From: JAABVD01 sp965204545
GTDB lineage: Bacteria > Verrucomicrobiota > Verrucomicrobiia > Opitutales > UBA2995
Direction of reading: 5' to 3'
Assembly (NCBI GenBank): GCA_965204545.1
Contig: CBDBFA010000003.1
Location: 1,736,001 to 1,800,000, forward strand
Length of the DNA stretch: 64,000 bases
Shown: in pieces, positions 56,201 to 62,842 of the stretch
How the letters are laid out: each line of letters starts with the position of its first letter
How positions within the stretch are numbered: the first letter of the stretch is position 1
The notes under the pieces: model-generated
What the model was told of the DNA's origin: nothing
Databases searched by the model: none
The model's input: the letters and a program-made list of their open reading frames with translations, nothing else
Position numbers and translations under genes: made by a program

Positions 56201-57475
56201 ATGACGGACTGGCCGAGCCATCCCGATCGGCCGCCGCGAGCGGGAGTGAGTTCCTTTGGGATTTCGGGAACGAACTCCCACCTCGTAGTGGAAGGGTACC
56301 CGTCCGGTTCGAACGGTGAGATGCAATTGTCGGCAGGTCCCGCGCGACCCGTAGCCATTTCGCTATCGGAACCGGTGGCAGACCTGCCGTTGTCAGATGA
56401 CAATTTGCGGGGACGCGAGACGCGATTCCTGCCGTTGTCGGGGAAGTCGGACGGCGCCCTTCGGGAACTGGCGGACCTCTATTTGTCCTGGCTCGACGAG
56501 CAGGAAGGGGAGCAATCTTTGGAAGACCTGCTTGCCGACGTGGCCTGGACCGCGGGGGTGGGGAGAAGTCATTTCGATTACCGGGCCGGCGTGGTATTCC
56601 GCGATACTGCCTCGTTGCTTGATGGGCTGAAGGCGCTCAGGGAGACGGACGGGCGGCCGGAGCCGTTGGCGGCGACCAAAGCGGCCTTCGTCTTTACCGG
56701 AGAGGGAAGCGAGTGGGTCGGAATGGGCCAAGCGCTCTACCAAAGCGAGCCGGTGGCCCGAGCGGTTCTGGATCGCTGCGACGCACTACTGAGGGAAGAA
56801 CGGGATGCGTCGTTGTTGGACGTGATGTTCGGTCGGGCCGGAGCCGAAGGAGCTTTGGACGATCCGGCGTGGACGAGGTCCGCCCTTTACGCGGTTGAGT
56901 GCGCTCTGGCAGCCCTCTGGTCGAGCGTGGGTATCCGGCCCAGCGCGGTGGCCGGGCAAGGCGTCGGGGAATTGGCCGCAGCCCAGGCGGCAGGCGTATT
57001 CAATTTGGAGGAGGGATTGCGGCTTGCGGCAGGGTGGGATGCCTTGGACGACCGGGCGATTTCGTCCCCATCCGTCCCCTTTGTTAGCAGTGTGACGGGC
57101 CGGGTGATGGAGAAGGGAGATGTTCTCGACCAGGCTTTCCGGAACGGGCCGCAGGGTGAGCCCGTAGCGTTCAACAGATGCTTGGAGGCACTGGCTGATC
57201 TGAGTGTGCAGGTCGTAGTGGAGATTGGACCCGACTCGGTGTTGGGTACGATGGTAGATTCGTCCTGGCCTGAGTCGGCCAATAGTAGCGGAAAGCCGGT
57301 GATATTGTCCTGTCTACGGCGGGATTCCCAGGGGGACGATGGCTTCGTGGCGTCGGTTGCAGGAGCCTACGAGGCGGGGCTGGCGGTTTCCTTTGCGGGA
57401 TTGTTCGCCGGGGAGACGCGGCGCCGGATCTCGCTGCCGGGCTATCCTTTCCAGCGCCGCCACCATTGGATCTAA
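47267..57475 (+). CDS. Modular/iterative type I polyketide synthase, KS-AT-DH-cMT-ER-KR-ACP-KS-AT(degenerate)
   Basis: The product is 3402 residues from ATG 47267, behind an AGAAAGG site. KS1 (about 18-450) has Cys193 in DTACSSSL, HGTGT and NIGHLE. AT1 (about 585-875) has GHSFGE (Ser675) and a 'GNAFHS' malonyl-type motif. DH (about 955-1250) has H988 (DHRVFGRLVAP) and D1160. A C-methyltransferase follows (about 1290-1660, 'VLEVGAGIGS' near 1487). ER (about 1897-2202) has 'HAAAGGVGLAAVQLA'. KR (about 2216-2440) has K2324 and S2348 but His2361 where Tyr is expected. The ACP has Ser2524 in 'LGIDSLMAVEL'. KS2 keeps Cys2756 (ELNCASSL). AT2 has GQGVGE (Gly3232 for Ser) and lacks a large internal part. 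It ends without ACP or thioesterase. Confidence 0.95.
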   Translation: MNTMEPFDTSKKRPYPSTQPIAIVGMACRFPGAEGLSAFWRLLAAGENAVIEGIPGSGVGRIGELFPEAEVQSEACRFGGYLDRIDLFDPAFFRISPVEAQLLDPQQRLMLETSWKAIEDAGIDPDRLRGSRTGVFAGISNHDYRSLVMGGTEITEPAASLYAVSGTSFNTAIGRVAFALGLEGPAMALDTACSSSLVAIHQAVSALHRGEADLALAGGVHLIVSGRLSELRGRAGMLAPDGRCKTFDAAANGYVRGEGCGIIALKRLGQAEEDGDRIWGVIRGSAINQDGASPGLTVPNGAAQARVIEDALSQAGILPSDVDYLEAHGTGTEVGDPIELQAAGAAYGKGREMDRPLLIGSVKTNIGHLEPAAGVAALIKVMLAMKKGVIPSHLHFREPNPQMDWNRLPLRVTSEPMAWPLHSDRPPTAGISGFGWSGTNAHLVVEGYGKPDADSAAGNGMRLPAVSGLPIAVTLPPPVADLPVENEKFCLRETRFLPLSGKSPGALQDLGGRYLNWLDERAGELADESAQQTMLADMAWTAGAGRSHFSHRAGVVFSDVQSLREGLGAIAASGAGPAPQASSKVAFLYTGQGSHWVGMGEKLYRSEPVVRAVLDRCDAVMMKERGGSLLDVMFGRSGDLSNQVWTQPAIFSLECALTELWASMGVRPHVVLGHSFGEHAAAQAAGVFDLEEGVRFAAARGELTASLPKGGAMAAIFADVPQVEAAIDELNAMADGIGLCIAAYNGAHQVVSGPENIVTEISERFLAREVRVNRLATGNAFHSAMLDPMLDGLENVVSNLDIASPSLTLVSNVTGRVLESNERMDGAYWRRHSREPVAFSESMETLASLGVDLIIEVGPHAVLGSMATMAWPDAVGSAPPPIALSSMLRPSKRVSREQADGAFAVAAARAYEAGLPISFPGLFAGEKRRRISLPGYPFQRERHWVKAPRRRRSGAGHPLLGLRHESASGEITFDTELFSSDPAWLEDHRVFGRLVAPGALYGSMAVAASFAEGSARNTMEDLQLHNPLILTEEDADEESAERGRKMQILLDGSGEERRIRILSRGDSGDEWTLHAEGRVSPGSRGSGAEARPDLEGLKAGMARQDVAALYRAKAEVGIDLGPSFRTLEAAWSGAGEALGEVALPAGIDPGGLDVHPVLLDGCFQVMAAARESAGTWEGVTYLPFGWERLWLEGRLPQRVICHARMAEDWRTPDPDSEPPEVLTGDLRIYHPSGTLLGKLDGYTVKRATREALLSVVEGLDELLYEVVWRDGVLAPGMPSADFLPSPSAMVPRSKPFSRYLGDEGVGVEEEADLQADLERLSWSYALSALEKLGWRRIRGTVVDPEGLRQDLKVLPVHSKLFRRMLQILAGSGVLEATGEGFAVAVGSEDGLPEAMPQDADEFATRMAGLYPHGSNEVGLIRRCAGALPEVLRGREDPLSLLFGDAEPQAADLYRRAPVWRAANRMLGEVVQTLTSGLPEGRRLRVLEVGAGIGSATECILPVLPVGRFDYMYTDISAGFFAEAEDRFAQAEAPIEYRVLDIEKEPVAQGFDSHGYDLVIAANVLHATQYLDETLMHCRDLLAPSGQLVALENQRARGWMDLIFGQLDGWWRFSDRYRSHHALAGPEVWRRALGDTGFTEVEVLGVDQSELAGLPDRGVIVALGPAEVILPQSLWVVAPDQSGAATALATQLATRNQTVVLAGGESPGTDETVPEAAGVVRRAVEMDRRGSWRRLLESLPGDVPFGGVVHLVALDGHGMRATAAEMKEDAKRAAASALALTQGLIDADLTPAKGVWFVTRGGQVLERERSGQLAGATLWGFGRVVVREAAQMNPRMLDLDPEGNGLPADFTEELLFPDRETQIAYRSGRRQVARLIRATPGLALPEGSDWLLAPGPGGALGEFQIERVPARPLEPKQVRVAVEARGLNFLDVFRSMGLVGEGLLGEEMCGRIVEVGSDTSTVSVGDRVVGLAFGTFGPEVVTREELVAPAPAGMPVAALATVPTAFVTGALSFDLARLKAGERVLIHAAAGGVGLAAVQLAQAAGAEVFATASAPKRAYLRSLGVAHVFDSRQTSFGEEILEATDGAGLDMVLNSLTGPGFIEASLSCLKHGGRFVELARRDILSEEEMAAVRPDVSYDILELDVLKEQDPARPGAALRNLMERMGSGELKPLIHSRWPLAEAGAAMEFMRDARHIGKIVLTAPSLVEGRFRQDRTYLVTGGLGGIGCALGHWLADRGAGAIVLNGRRDPDAAAEETIAALKDRGVEVRVELADVTDAEAVDAMIERIRGDLPPLGGVIHSVGVLSDHSLANQSWERFERVIWPKVLGAWHLHRSTADCDLDLFVLFSSVAGILGNPGQANHAAANTFLDQLASHRRALGLPGQAIAWGAWSGLGEAEEQRERIARRREAAGTGWFSPEQGLRVFDRLLREDPTTAVVLAADWSVFGEAIEGRPSLFDDLLPRAQDESADSAGESEDLLSRLEAAPAAAREELLVSFLQEEVQAVLRLPTAPAPAVGFFDLGIDSLMAVELRNRLNRALSGQYVASNTVVFDYPDIASLSRHLVGELGEIGSSVPADQVQPEPTRQPVERRTEDGIAIVGMACRFPGAAGIAAFWRQLEAGADAVTDSRWHSGSGRPADLSGEFAAYRRGGFVKGIEQFDSRFFRIAPIEARSMDPQQRLLLETCWHALEDAGIDPDRLRGSSTGVYAGIAASEYRDLMRTGNHGVSYLGTAASMTVGRVSYVLGLEGPTMPVELNCASSLVAAHQAVMGLREGEVDLALIGGVNTILSPGLIREMADLGMLSPEGKCKTFDASADGFVRGEGCGMVVLKRLEDAEMDGDRIWGVIRGSAVNQNGATAGPTVPNGPAQERVIEQALSRAGVSPAEVDYLEAHGAGSALGDPIEVQAAAAVYGKGREADRPLLIGSVKTNIGHLETAAGVASLIKTVLAMKRGVIPRNLHFQEPNPHLAWDKLPVQVVSAMTDWPSHPDRPPRAGVSSFGISGTNSHLVVEGYPSGSNGEMQLSAGPARPVAISLSEPVADLPLSDDNLRGRETRFLPLSGKSDGALRELADLYLSWLDEQEGEQSLEDLLADVAWTAGVGRSHFDYRAGVVFRDTASLLDGLKALRETDGRPEPLAATKAAFVFTGEGSEWVGMGQALYQSEPVARAVLDRCDALLREERDASLLDVMFGRAGAEGALDDPAWTRSALYAVECALAALWSSVGIRPSAVAGQGVGELAAAQAAGVFNLEEGLRLAAGWDALDDRAISSPSVPFVSSVTGRVMEKGDVLDQAFRNGPQGEPVAFNRCLEALADLSVQVVVEIGPDSVLGTMVDSSWPESANSSGKPVILSCLRRDSQGDDGFVASVAGAYEAGLAVSFAGLFAGETRRRISLPGYPFQRRHHWI

Positions 57476-57540
57476 CCCACGGTAACGGCCAGCCTCAAGC
57501 CGGTAATACTGATTCCTTACAGGGTCGGCAGGTCACTTTT

Positions 57541-57574
57541 TTACGGCATTTCCACGACTGGTGTAATGCCGTAA
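57541..57574. repeat. Perfect 10-bp inverted repeat between PKS and ACP genes
   Basis: TTACGGCATT (57541-57550) and AATGCCGTAA (57565-57574) are perfect inverse copies with a 14-base loop. On the plus strand no T-run follows the stem, so it is not a standard terminator. It could be an operator or an mRNA hairpin in the 254-base gap between the PKS and the discrete ACP gene. Confidence 0.5.
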
Positions 57575-57729
57575 TCACTCGTTCATTTGAATGATAAGGG
57601 GAAGGATGGAATAACGAAAACAGCCCAAACAGTGAAATAATCCGGCCAGAATACTTGACATTGTTAAACAATTCAGCAGCTTCATTGCTTGTTTTTCTAA
57701 CCATTCACCCCTAAGAAAGGATTTAATTC

Positions 57730-57972
57730 ATGGCCTCGACAGCAGCACGCATCAGACAACTCGTAAATGATAACCTGGAAGTAGATGGGCAGCCCATAGA
57801 TCTACCACAGGATCTGAACATCAGCCTCCTTGAGGCCGGGGTGTCCTCTATGGATCTCGTTGCATTCGCCAAAGTGGTCTCCCAAGAGTTCAACGTTACA
57901 TTTACTCTCGAAGACTGTGCGAATCTTAACAGCATCCGGAGTTTGGTCGAGCACATCGATTCCCAAGGTTAA
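57730..57972 (+). CDS. Discrete acyl carrier protein
   Basis: The 80-residue product is a stand-alone carrier protein with the phosphopantetheine attachment site 'LEAGVSSMDLVAF'. Ser40 is the likely attachment Ser (aligned with the GxDS motif, Asp replaced by Ser39). A strong AAGAAAGG site precedes the ATG. It follows the PKS, whose last KS-AT segment has no carrier domain of its own, so it may serve that segment in trans or accept the finished chain. The downstream phosphopantetheinyl transferase could activate both. Confidence 0.88.
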   Translation: MASTAARIRQLVNDNLEVDGQPIDLPQDLNISLLEAGVSSMDLVAFAKVVSQEFNVTFTLEDCANLNSIRSLVEHIDSQG

Positions 57973-57981
57973 TCGCCCCTA

Positions 57982-58158
57982 GCCCGCATGTCTCACCAAA
58001 ATTCGTGGCGAGCGAACGGAGGTCGAGTGCTGATGCGGGTTTCGAGCAGATGAGCGGGTGAAGCTGGGTCGACACCCTGCAAAGTAGCGAATCCAACGAA
58101 GTCCGCACCAGTGCCGACATACCGGAGCGCAGTAGAAAGTTTGTGAGACATGCGGGCC
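57982..58158 (+). mobile_element. MITE-like element, copy 2
   Basis: GCCCGCATGTCTCACCAAA (left) and the inverse TTTGTGAGACATGCGGGC (right) bound a 177-bp element closely similar to 39712-39890 in the same orientation. It lies between the discrete ACP and the phosphopantetheinyl transferase, so the two copies bracket an 18-kb segment that carries SMT2, the efflux pump, the PKS and the ACP. Confidence 0.85.
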
Positions 58159-58230
58159 AGGCGTCATTCGCTACTACTGCGAAGGCCGGCGGCTTTTAAT
58201 GCGGAATTGGCATAGCCTACCCGACATAAT

Positions 58231-58947
58231 ATGCCTACTTCCGTTGCCGAGTGTTGGTGGCGACCCTTCAGAAAAGTCGGGCATGCCGCGGTCGTACAGG
58301 TCGATTTGACGCCTCATGCGGCCCGCGAAGCGGCTGCCTTGACGTGGCTTGATGAAAACGAACGGGCGCATCGGCAACGATACTTGCATCGAGGCCCTCG
58401 ACGTCGATTTGCCCTGTGTCGCGCGGCGCTTCGCGACCTTCTCTGCCGGCGACTCGGTTGCAGAAATGAACGGCTTGTCTTTGGCGCCTCCGAGCACGGC
58501 AAGCCCTATGCTTTAGTGCGGGAAAAACCGGCTCCCATCAGCTTTAACGTCAGCCACAGCGGCGATCATGGCTTGATCGCATTGGCGGAGGAAGGACGCC
58601 TGGGAGTGGACGTGGAGGAACGCCGCCCTCGGCGCGATCTCGATGGACTGATCGAAACCGTGCTGGGTCCGGAGGAACAAGCCCGGCTTGCCTCGGCGCG
58701 TGGATACCGAAAACTACACCTGTTTTATCATTTCTGGACCCTAAAGGAAGCATTGATCAAGGCCCTTGGCCTGGGGCTTTCCTTGGATATGTCCGGATTC
58801 GAGATCCCACCGGCCATGCGCCAAGGAGGAACAACGTGCACATTTCAATTCCCTCAAACGCCCACAATCAGATGGCGGTTGCAAGACCTTGGCAACGAGC
58901 GTTTCGCGGCTGCTATTGCCCATGAACTAGACCTGGATTCCCATTGA
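58231..58947 (+). CDS. Sfp-type 4'-phosphopantetheinyl transferase
   Basis: The 238-residue product has the Sfp/AcpT family motifs: 'GASEHGKPY' (P2-like), 'SFNVSHSGDHGLIAL', 'GRLGVDVEERR' with the Mg2+-binding Asp/Glu, and 'FYHFWTLKEALIKALGLGL'. It should activate the PKS ACP domain and the discrete ACP by transferring phosphopantetheine from CoA. Its stop overlaps the TTG start of the hydrolase gene (TTGA), so they are co-translated. Confidence 0.93.
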   Translation: MPTSVAECWWRPFRKVGHAAVVQVDLTPHAAREAAALTWLDENERAHRQRYLHRGPRRRFALCRAALRDLLCRRLGCRNERLVFGASEHGKPYALVREKPAPISFNVSHSGDHGLIALAEEGRLGVDVEERRPRRDLDGLIETVLGPEEQARLASARGYRKLHLFYHFWTLKEALIKALGLGLSLDMSGFEIPPAMRQGGTTCTFQFPQTPTIRWRLQDLGNERFAAAIAHELDLDSH

Positions 58948-59855
58948 CCACGAATTCAGAAACTGTCTGGGAAGTACCTGAGCCGCTTTCCACTAGCGAC
59001 GTTCGCGTGGACCATGACACGGTCATCACCTTGCGCCGCCATGGGAATCCGGAGGGACCACGGCTCGTTCTGAGCCACGGCAATGGTCTGGCAATCGATC
59101 TCTATTATCCCTTCTGGTCGCAGTTGGCAGACGATTTCGACCTGATGATTTACGACCTCAGGAATCATGGTTGGAACACGGTCGGTACCCTGAAAAAGCA
59201 TAATATTCCAACCTTGGTCCAGGACCACGACTATATTCTGGAAGCGATCGACCGCCACTACGGGAAGAAACCGATGATAGGCGTATTTCATTCGGTTTCG
59301 GCTCTGATCACGCTTTTGTCGCCAACCCAAGGCAGCAGGTTCGCGGGGTATGTTCTGTTTGATCCGCCCCTGTGCAAGCCCGATGACAATTACGAGGAGT
59401 TCGATGCCGCGGTTACACGTACGGCCGCCATGACCCGGCGGCGCACACCTCGGTTCCGGTCCAGGGAGGAGTTGGCGGATGCTCTCCCCTTTTTTCCCGT
59501 CTATCAGCGTGCCGTTCCCGGGGTTTACGATCTTGTGGCAAAGACAACGCTGCGCAGATGTGCGAACGGGCAAGGTTATGAATTGCGATGCCCCCGTGAA
59601 TACGAAGCACAGCTCGTAGATTACGCCCGCACCTTTGCCGTTTTGGTGGATTTTGAAAAACTACGATGCCCCATCAAGGTCATCGGCGCCGATCCTACCT
59701 TGCCATACTCCTATCTGCCCACGCTGGATCTTAGTGACGTAATGACGGTGGACTACGATTTTTTGCCCGAGGCAACGCACCTGCTGCAACTGGAACAACC
59801 AGGGGAATGCGTTGAGGTAACGCGCGATTTTATCGAGCGGACTACACGGGCTTGA
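58944..59855 (+). CDS. Alpha/beta-hydrolase (possible PKS release hydrolase)
   Basis: The 303-residue product has an alpha/beta-hydrolase fold. The oxyanion region is 'LVLSHGNGLAIDLYYPFW', the nucleophile elbow is in 'GVFHSVSALITLL' (FHSVS, small residues replaced by Phe, so somewhat atypical), and a late His is in 'LPEATHLLQLEQP'. The start is TTG at 58944, overlapping the stop of the phosphopantetheinyl transferase gene. Because the PKS has no thioesterase, a chain-release or tailoring role is plausible. Substrate is unknown. Confidence 0.8.
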   Translation: MTTNSETVWEVPEPLSTSDVRVDHDTVITLRRHGNPEGPRLVLSHGNGLAIDLYYPFWSQLADDFDLMIYDLRNHGWNTVGTLKKHNIPTLVQDHDYILEAIDRHYGKKPMIGVFHSVSALITLLSPTQGSRFAGYVLFDPPLCKPDDNYEEFDAAVTRTAAMTRRRTPRFRSREELADALPFFPVYQRAVPGVYDLVAKTTLRRCANGQGYELRCPREYEAQLVDYARTFAVLVDFEKLRCPIKVIGADPTLPYSYLPTLDLSDVMTVDYDFLPEATHLLQLEQPGECVEVTRDFIERTTRA

Positions 59856-59870
59856 CCCATTTCCGTTCCC

Positions 59871-61604
59871 CTACCGCGTCACTTTTACCGTAACGATGTC
59901 TAGTCCGTGATATTTCTGGTGGTGCACCGAGGACGCGTAATGCCGTAACAGGCGAAACGACAGCTCCCGTTCATCGAAGGTTTCGGTCTGTTCGTCCAGA
60001 TAGGCGAGACGATCTTCCAGATTCTCCTCCTCGAAAACGGCCAGAAATTCCATTTCCACCTCTCCTTTCCCGGCGCGTGCCACCACGATCAAGCGCGGGG
60101 CCTCCCCCTCGGGGTAGGCGTCGTCCGGCTGCAACAAACTCGCCAGGGTCTCCTCCCCGGCGGAACGCAACCGCTCGGTTGAGGCGGCGTCCCATTTCAT
60201 CTTGGTCCCAATCTCCTTGAGGAAAGCGTCAATCCGGGGATGCTCGGAGATATCCAGCCGGACCTCCAGGCGTCGGCTTCGCGGGCTGGTCAGTTCCAGG
60301 AACGCGGTCAGGGCAATCGCGGTGGCCGTGCCGACGGTCATGCCGTTGCCGAGCAACGCGCCCCAGGGACTGCCTAAAAGGTCCTCGAGAACATTCTGAT
60401 GCTGCATGCCGAGGCCGATGGAGAAGGCCAGTCCTACCACGATGGCCTTTTGCGGGTCGAGGCCGGCCCGGGCAAGGGTCTGTATCCCCTCGACGAAGAG
60501 CATCCCGACTGCGACCAGCAGGAAGCCCCCCATGACCGGGTTGGGAATGGTCAGTAGCAGGCTCGTTATCTTGGGAAAGAACGCCAACACCACGAGAAGG
60601 GCTCCCACGGCATATCCGGCGCTTCGAGCGGAGACCCCGGTGAGGTTGATGAGCGAGACGGTGGACGATGAGTAGGAGGTCGTGGGCGGGGTTCCGGCTA
60701 GACCCGATAACAGAACCCCTATCCCGTTGGCGTAGGCTGAGCCTTGAATCAGGCGAAAGTCGGTCGTCCGGGGACGGCGCCGCGACACCTGTTGAATGAC
60801 CACGCCGTCGCCGATGCCCTTGATCGCTTGCACGAGAGTCACGATCAGGAACATCGGCAGCAGCGCCCAGAACCCGGTGCTCGGTGTCAGATCCAGTCCT
60901 GGGAAACCGCTGTGGGGAATTCCGATCCAGGTCGCTGTGCTCACCCGCTCGAAGTCGTACAGTCCGAATGGCGCCGCCGCGGTGCACCCCGCCGCGATTC
61001 CAAGCAGCAACGACCATGGCCGCAAAGTCCGGGAACCCCGCAGCATGAACATCGTGGCCGCAACCAGCGTCACCCCCGCCACGCAGGGACCCGCTGTCAC
61101 GGAAGCGCTCTCGGGAACCTCCTGCAGCCGATCGAAAGAGATGGGCAGGATCATCGCCGCAATCAGCATGAGGACCGTGCCGGAAACAACCGGGGTGATG
61201 ATGCGCCGCAACACCGGCAGCCACGCCGCAAATGCCAGGTAAAACAGCGACGACAGGACAATCAGGCTCGCCAACATGGCGGGCCCGCCCTCGTCTATGG
61301 CCAGGACCGAGACGGCGATGAAATTGGGGGTGGATCCCATAATGAGCATGTGGCCTCCGCCCAGCCGCCCGATCTTGGCCGCCTGCAGCGCAGTGGCCAC
61401 CCCTGTGATTATGAGCGCCGCGAAGACGGCCCAGGAAAGGTAGCGTTCGTCCTGATCGGCCGCCAGGGTAGTGATGGCCACGATCAGCACCGTCGGGGCC
61501 AGCCCGATTATGATACCCTGGATCCCGACCCCCATGGCCACGATTGGCGGACATGGCTCGTCCGGTTCGTAGCGGATGTTTTCGTTTGCCTGGGCCGATG
61601 CCAT
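59871..61604 (-). CDS. NCS2-family permease with C-terminal ATPase-like domain
   Basis: The 577-residue product has about 14 membrane segments typical of nucleobase-cation symporter-2 proteins. Segments include 'HMLIMGSTPNFIAVSVLA', 'FLIVTLVQAIKGIGDGVVIQ' and 'GLAGTPPTTSYSSSTVSLIN'. Such proteins transport xanthine, uracil or related compounds. A soluble C-terminal part (about residues 455-577) contains 'RLRSAGEETLASLLQ' and a 'LIVVARAGKGEVEMEFLAV' strand. I read this as a GHKL/RsbW-like ATPase fold, but the call is tentative. It could be a sensor or regulatory appendage. It is convergent with the hydrolase gene. Confidence 0.78.
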   Translation of the reverse strand: MASAQANENIRYEPDEPCPPIVAMGVGIQGIIIGLAPTVLIVAITTLAADQDERYLSWAVFAALIITGVATALQAAKIGRLGGGHMLIMGSTPNFIAVSVLAIDEGGPAMLASLIVLSSLFYLAFAAWLPVLRRIITPVVSGTVLMLIAAMILPISFDRLQEVPESASVTAGPCVAGVTLVAATMFMLRGSRTLRPWSLLLGIAAGCTAAAPFGLYDFERVSTATWIGIPHSGFPGLDLTPSTGFWALLPMFLIVTLVQAIKGIGDGVVIQQVSRRRPRTTDFRLIQGSAYANGIGVLLSGLAGTPPTTSYSSSTVSLINLTGVSARSAGYAVGALLVVLAFFPKITSLLLTIPNPVMGGFLLVAVGMLFVEGIQTLARAGLDPQKAIVVGLAFSIGLGMQHQNVLEDLLGSPWGALLGNGMTVGTATAIALTAFLELTSPRSRRLEVRLDISEHPRIDAFLKEIGTKMKWDAASTERLRSAGEETLASLLQPDDAYPEGEAPRLIVVARAGKGEVEMEFLAVFEEENLEDRLAYLDEQTETFDERELSFRLLRHYASSVHHQKYHGLDIVTVKVTR

Positions 61605-61771
61605 TGGAGAATGGGAAATGGTGTGTTTTCGTGCCTATTGAAGCTGATTATTTTATCCGTGGCAATCCAAGTAATCCTTGGTCTATTCCTCAATTACTAC
61701 CGAGGACTTCGCAAAAGGAATCCGTAAATTCCAGTTGCCCAGGGAGTGATCCTGGCTTTTCCTACCCCTCG

Positions 61772-62836
61772 ATGAAGGAAAATTTCCTCAAACCTGCCAC
61801 CTTCCTCCTACTCCTTTCGCTGCCTATGGTTTCAAATTCTTGTAAAAAGCCAACAATCCTGGCGGCCCGCATGGAAACGAGCATGGGGACGATGGTGATA
61901 CAACTCTTCGAGGAAAAAACTCCGATCACGGTAGACAATTTCGTCGGCTTGGCCGAGGGAACCAAGACCTGGAAGACCCCATCGGGGGAAGAAAGCAATG
62001 AACCCTTTTACGACGGACTCATTTTCCACCGGGTAATCAAGGATTTCATGATCCAGGGCGGTTGCCCTCAGGGAACAGGTACGGGGGGGCCGGGATACCA
62101 GTTTCAGGATGAATGCTATGCCGGCTCGGTTGCTCCGCTGGAAGGTGTGATCGGGGATGGGGAAAAGGCCGGCCAAGTGTTCGACCAACTCATTCTCCCT
62201 CACTTGAGGGATAATGGCGGAACCAGTCCCATCCCTGAAATAGCTGCCTTGTTTGAGGAGATGCAGTCCTCTCAATCCCATCAACCGCTCGTGGGCAAGA
62301 AAGTGGAAGATCTCCAGGCCCTATTGGGATCGACCGAAAAACTGACTTCGTTTGAAAAAGATCTCATCCCCATCACAGGGCTGATTGAAGACGAATTCAC
62401 CGCCAACACTGTTTTTCAAGGGTTGCTGGCGCCTCACCTGCAGGCACACCAGGGGATCAGTCCGGTTGAGGAAATTCGGGAACTCTACAGGCAAATCACA
62501 GCGACGAACTCTCTCCGTCCTCTGGTCGGTAAAACGATCGAGGAACTGCAGGCCCTGGTGGGAAGCGAAGCGGTCCTCAAGCAACCCAAACTCCTGGGAA
62601 CGGTGGATTACGGAACCCTCTGCATGGCCAACTCCGGCCCCAACACCAACGGGTCCCAATTTTTTATTGTAACCAAGAAAGATGGCGCCGGCTGGCTCAA
62701 CGGGAAACATACCGTATTCGGGAAGGTCCTCGAAGGTATGGACGTGGCCGAAGCGATCCAGAACGTTGCCACCTCGGCCGGCGACAGGCCCATTGAAGAA
62801 GTCAAAATCCTCCGGATCAGCATCGAAAGGATCTAG
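61772..62836 (+). CDS. Cyclophilin-type peptidyl-prolyl isomerase lipoprotein with duplicated insert
   Basis: The product is about 354 residues from the Met at 61772, giving a lipoprotein-like signal (LPMVSNSC). The cyclophilin core is split. The first part has 'FYDGLIFHRVIKDFMIQGGC' and 'GTGTGGPGYQFQDE'. The second has 'TLCMANSGPNTNGSQFFIV' and 'LNGKHTVFGKVLEGMDVA'. Between them, about 160 residues carry two similar 56-residue units ending 'PLVGKKVEDLQALLGS' and 'PLVGKTIEELQALVGS'. The catalytic-type Arg (FHRV) and Gln (SQFF) are present. It probably folds exported proteins at the envelope. Confidence 0.9.
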   Translation: MKENFLKPATFLLLLSLPMVSNSCKKPTILAARMETSMGTMVIQLFEEKTPITVDNFVGLAEGTKTWKTPSGEESNEPFYDGLIFHRVIKDFMIQGGCPQGTGTGGPGYQFQDECYAGSVAPLEGVIGDGEKAGQVFDQLILPHLRDNGGTSPIPEIAALFEEMQSSQSHQPLVGKKVEDLQALLGSTEKLTSFEKDLIPITGLIEDEFTANTVFQGLLAPHLQAHQGISPVEEIRELYRQITATNSLRPLVGKTIEELQALVGSEAVLKQPKLLGTVDYGTLCMANSGPNTNGSQFFIVTKKDGAGWLNGKHTVFGKVLEGMDVAEAIQNVATSAGDRPIEEVKILRISIERI

Positions 62837-62842
62837 GGGAAG

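Noticed and set aside
60229..61554. 441-residue minus-strand frame inside the NCS2 permease gene
   Set aside because: It is a frameshift shadow of the permease, rich in Arg, Gly and His, and has no membrane pattern.
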